Below, one piece after another: positions 63,101 through 64,000 of a stretch of DNA of 64,000 bases. The DNA lies in assembly GCA_040954595.2 (NCBI GenBank), contig CM082594.2:6076001-6140000 (forward strand), read 5' to 3'. Position 1 is the first letter of the stretch. Every line of letters starts with the position of its first letter. The stretch is from Balanoglossus misakiensis (lineage: Eukaryota; Hemichordata). The notes beneath the pieces are model-generated. The model ran no database searches. It was given only the letters and a program-made list of their open reading frames with translations, and was not told the DNA's origin. The translations under genes and the position numbers were made by a program.

Positions 63101-64000
63101 AGAAATTATAGCAGCCGTCAAATAGGATCAATATCAAAGTAACATGCAATATTACCAGATGAGGAAAACAACACAAAGTGTTCATGTTTCCATAGAAACA
63201 ATCACTATGAGACTGTGAAAAGTCCTAGAACATCATCGTGGTGAATAAAGTGCACATTTTAGTGTTATTAAGTGGCAAAAGTATTACTAGCATTTCGGCA
63301 CAATTTGAACTGATAAAGAGAAACAATCAGCTGATCAGTAACATTAATATTAACCAAGGAATTATTCCACTGAATGTTTTCAAAAGAACCACAACAACAT
63401 GAGATCGAACCATGGGAAAGAAGCCAGGTTGTCGTCTGCCAACACATTAACCGCGCAATTTGTGATACGGCACGTCCTAGCAACTTCACTTTGTGTATCA
63501 TTTGTCCTGACATAATACAACATCGAGATGATTTAATAATAAGTTAATGGAAGGTAAAGGCACGTCTTAAATGTAGCTTGTCGGTGATATATGACGCAGT
63601 AAGGATCACGCCGGAGCCTGTGTAATGCAAACACTCCAAGGTCTAAAGACCCCGAGTGGCGACATAGCTTCACTCGACAACATGCGCGCCGTTAATGAGT
63701 AAATTTTATAGCCGGGCACGATTTATGAATATGATCCTTCCAGGTGGCAATGATGGAGCGTGAGTAAATATCATGTGGGTCAAATGGATGGCGGCCATGC
63801 CAGCTATCTTAGCATATTCGGTAAAATTGCAAAACGTGCGGTAGGTGAGAAGTTGAAGTTACTGTGGTAAGGGTTTATCCAGTGTGTTTGTACATGTTTG
63901 GCACACTTGGACTCAACATATGACTCAGGCAAGTGTACGACACAAAATGTTAGTCATGTCATGTATGTACACAAACAAAATATTCATTATCCGGGATACT

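Larger units (their letters stand above)
52639..64000. other. Non-coding stretch upstream of exon C
   Basis: About 11 kb with no recognisable exon on either strand. It contains the presumed promoter and 5' UTR of exon C, a 17-bp direct repeat, several tetranucleotide repeats, one copy of a dispersed repeat and a 21-bp tandem duplication. A further receptor exon would have shown the YPYRLEMV and FGPxC signatures, and none was seen. Confidence 0.6.

Noticed and set aside
1-64000. CRISPR array, bacterial operons, viral or retroelement proteins
   Set aside because: No regularly spaced direct repeats with spacers, no closely packed genes, and no reverse transcriptase, integrase or capsid motifs were seen in the translated frames.

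Overview
This window looks like animal (metazoan) nuclear DNA, probably from a marine invertebrate deuterostome. A cephalochordate (amphioxus) is my best guess, but the sequence does not prove it. The grounds are: large AT-rich non-coding stretches; intron-bearing genes with consensus splice donors; many simple-sequence repeats; frequent TACATGTA-type words; and receptor exons of the natriuretic peptide receptor / receptor guanylate cyclase (NPR/GC) ectodomain family. I see no prokaryotic gene arrangement, CRISPR array, rRNA, tRNA or recognisable transposon protein.

The only convincing protein-coding sequence is four paralogous first exons, all on the minus strand and head to tail: exon C (51843-52638), exon B (49537-50335), exon A (18373-19189) and exon D (1-376, cut by the window edge). 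Each begins with an ATG and a hydrophobic leader. Each continues into the membrane-distal half of an ANF-receptor-type ligand-binding domain, marked by YPYRLEMV or FPYRLEMV, a C...FGPxC cysteine pair and, in A-C, an ASHWxIPxLTAGA segment. A, B and C end at the same protein position in an identical GTAAGT donor, all in phase 1. B and C differ at about 50 of 231 aligned residues with no gap (hand alignment), so they are a fairly recent tandem pair; A and D are more diverged.

I could not find the rest of a receptor (second half of the ectodomain, transmembrane helix, kinase-homology domain, cyclase domain) anywhere in the 64 kb. In particular there is no room for it in the 1.5 kb between the C donor and the B start codon. 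The hypothesis most worth testing is that this is a bank of alternative first exons, each with its own signal peptide and ligand-binding half, spliced in the same phase onto shared downstream exons to the left of the window. This would resemble clustered protocadherin or UGT1A loci. The duller alternatives are tandem genes with very long introns, or orphan first-exon duplicates.

Layout: 1-376 exon D; 377-18372 non-coding, with an NRF-1-like palindrome, a 22-bp tandem duplication, a GTT/GAT microsatellite and a strong 31-bp-arm hairpin; 18373-19189 exon A; 19190-49536 non-coding, with a GAT microsatellite and one copy of a dispersed repeat; 49537-50335 exon B; 50336-51842 a CpG-rich probable promoter of B, an ATC microsatellite and a degenerate minisatellite; 51843-52638 exon C; 52639-64000 non-coding, with a 17-bp direct repeat just upstream of C and several simple repeats.
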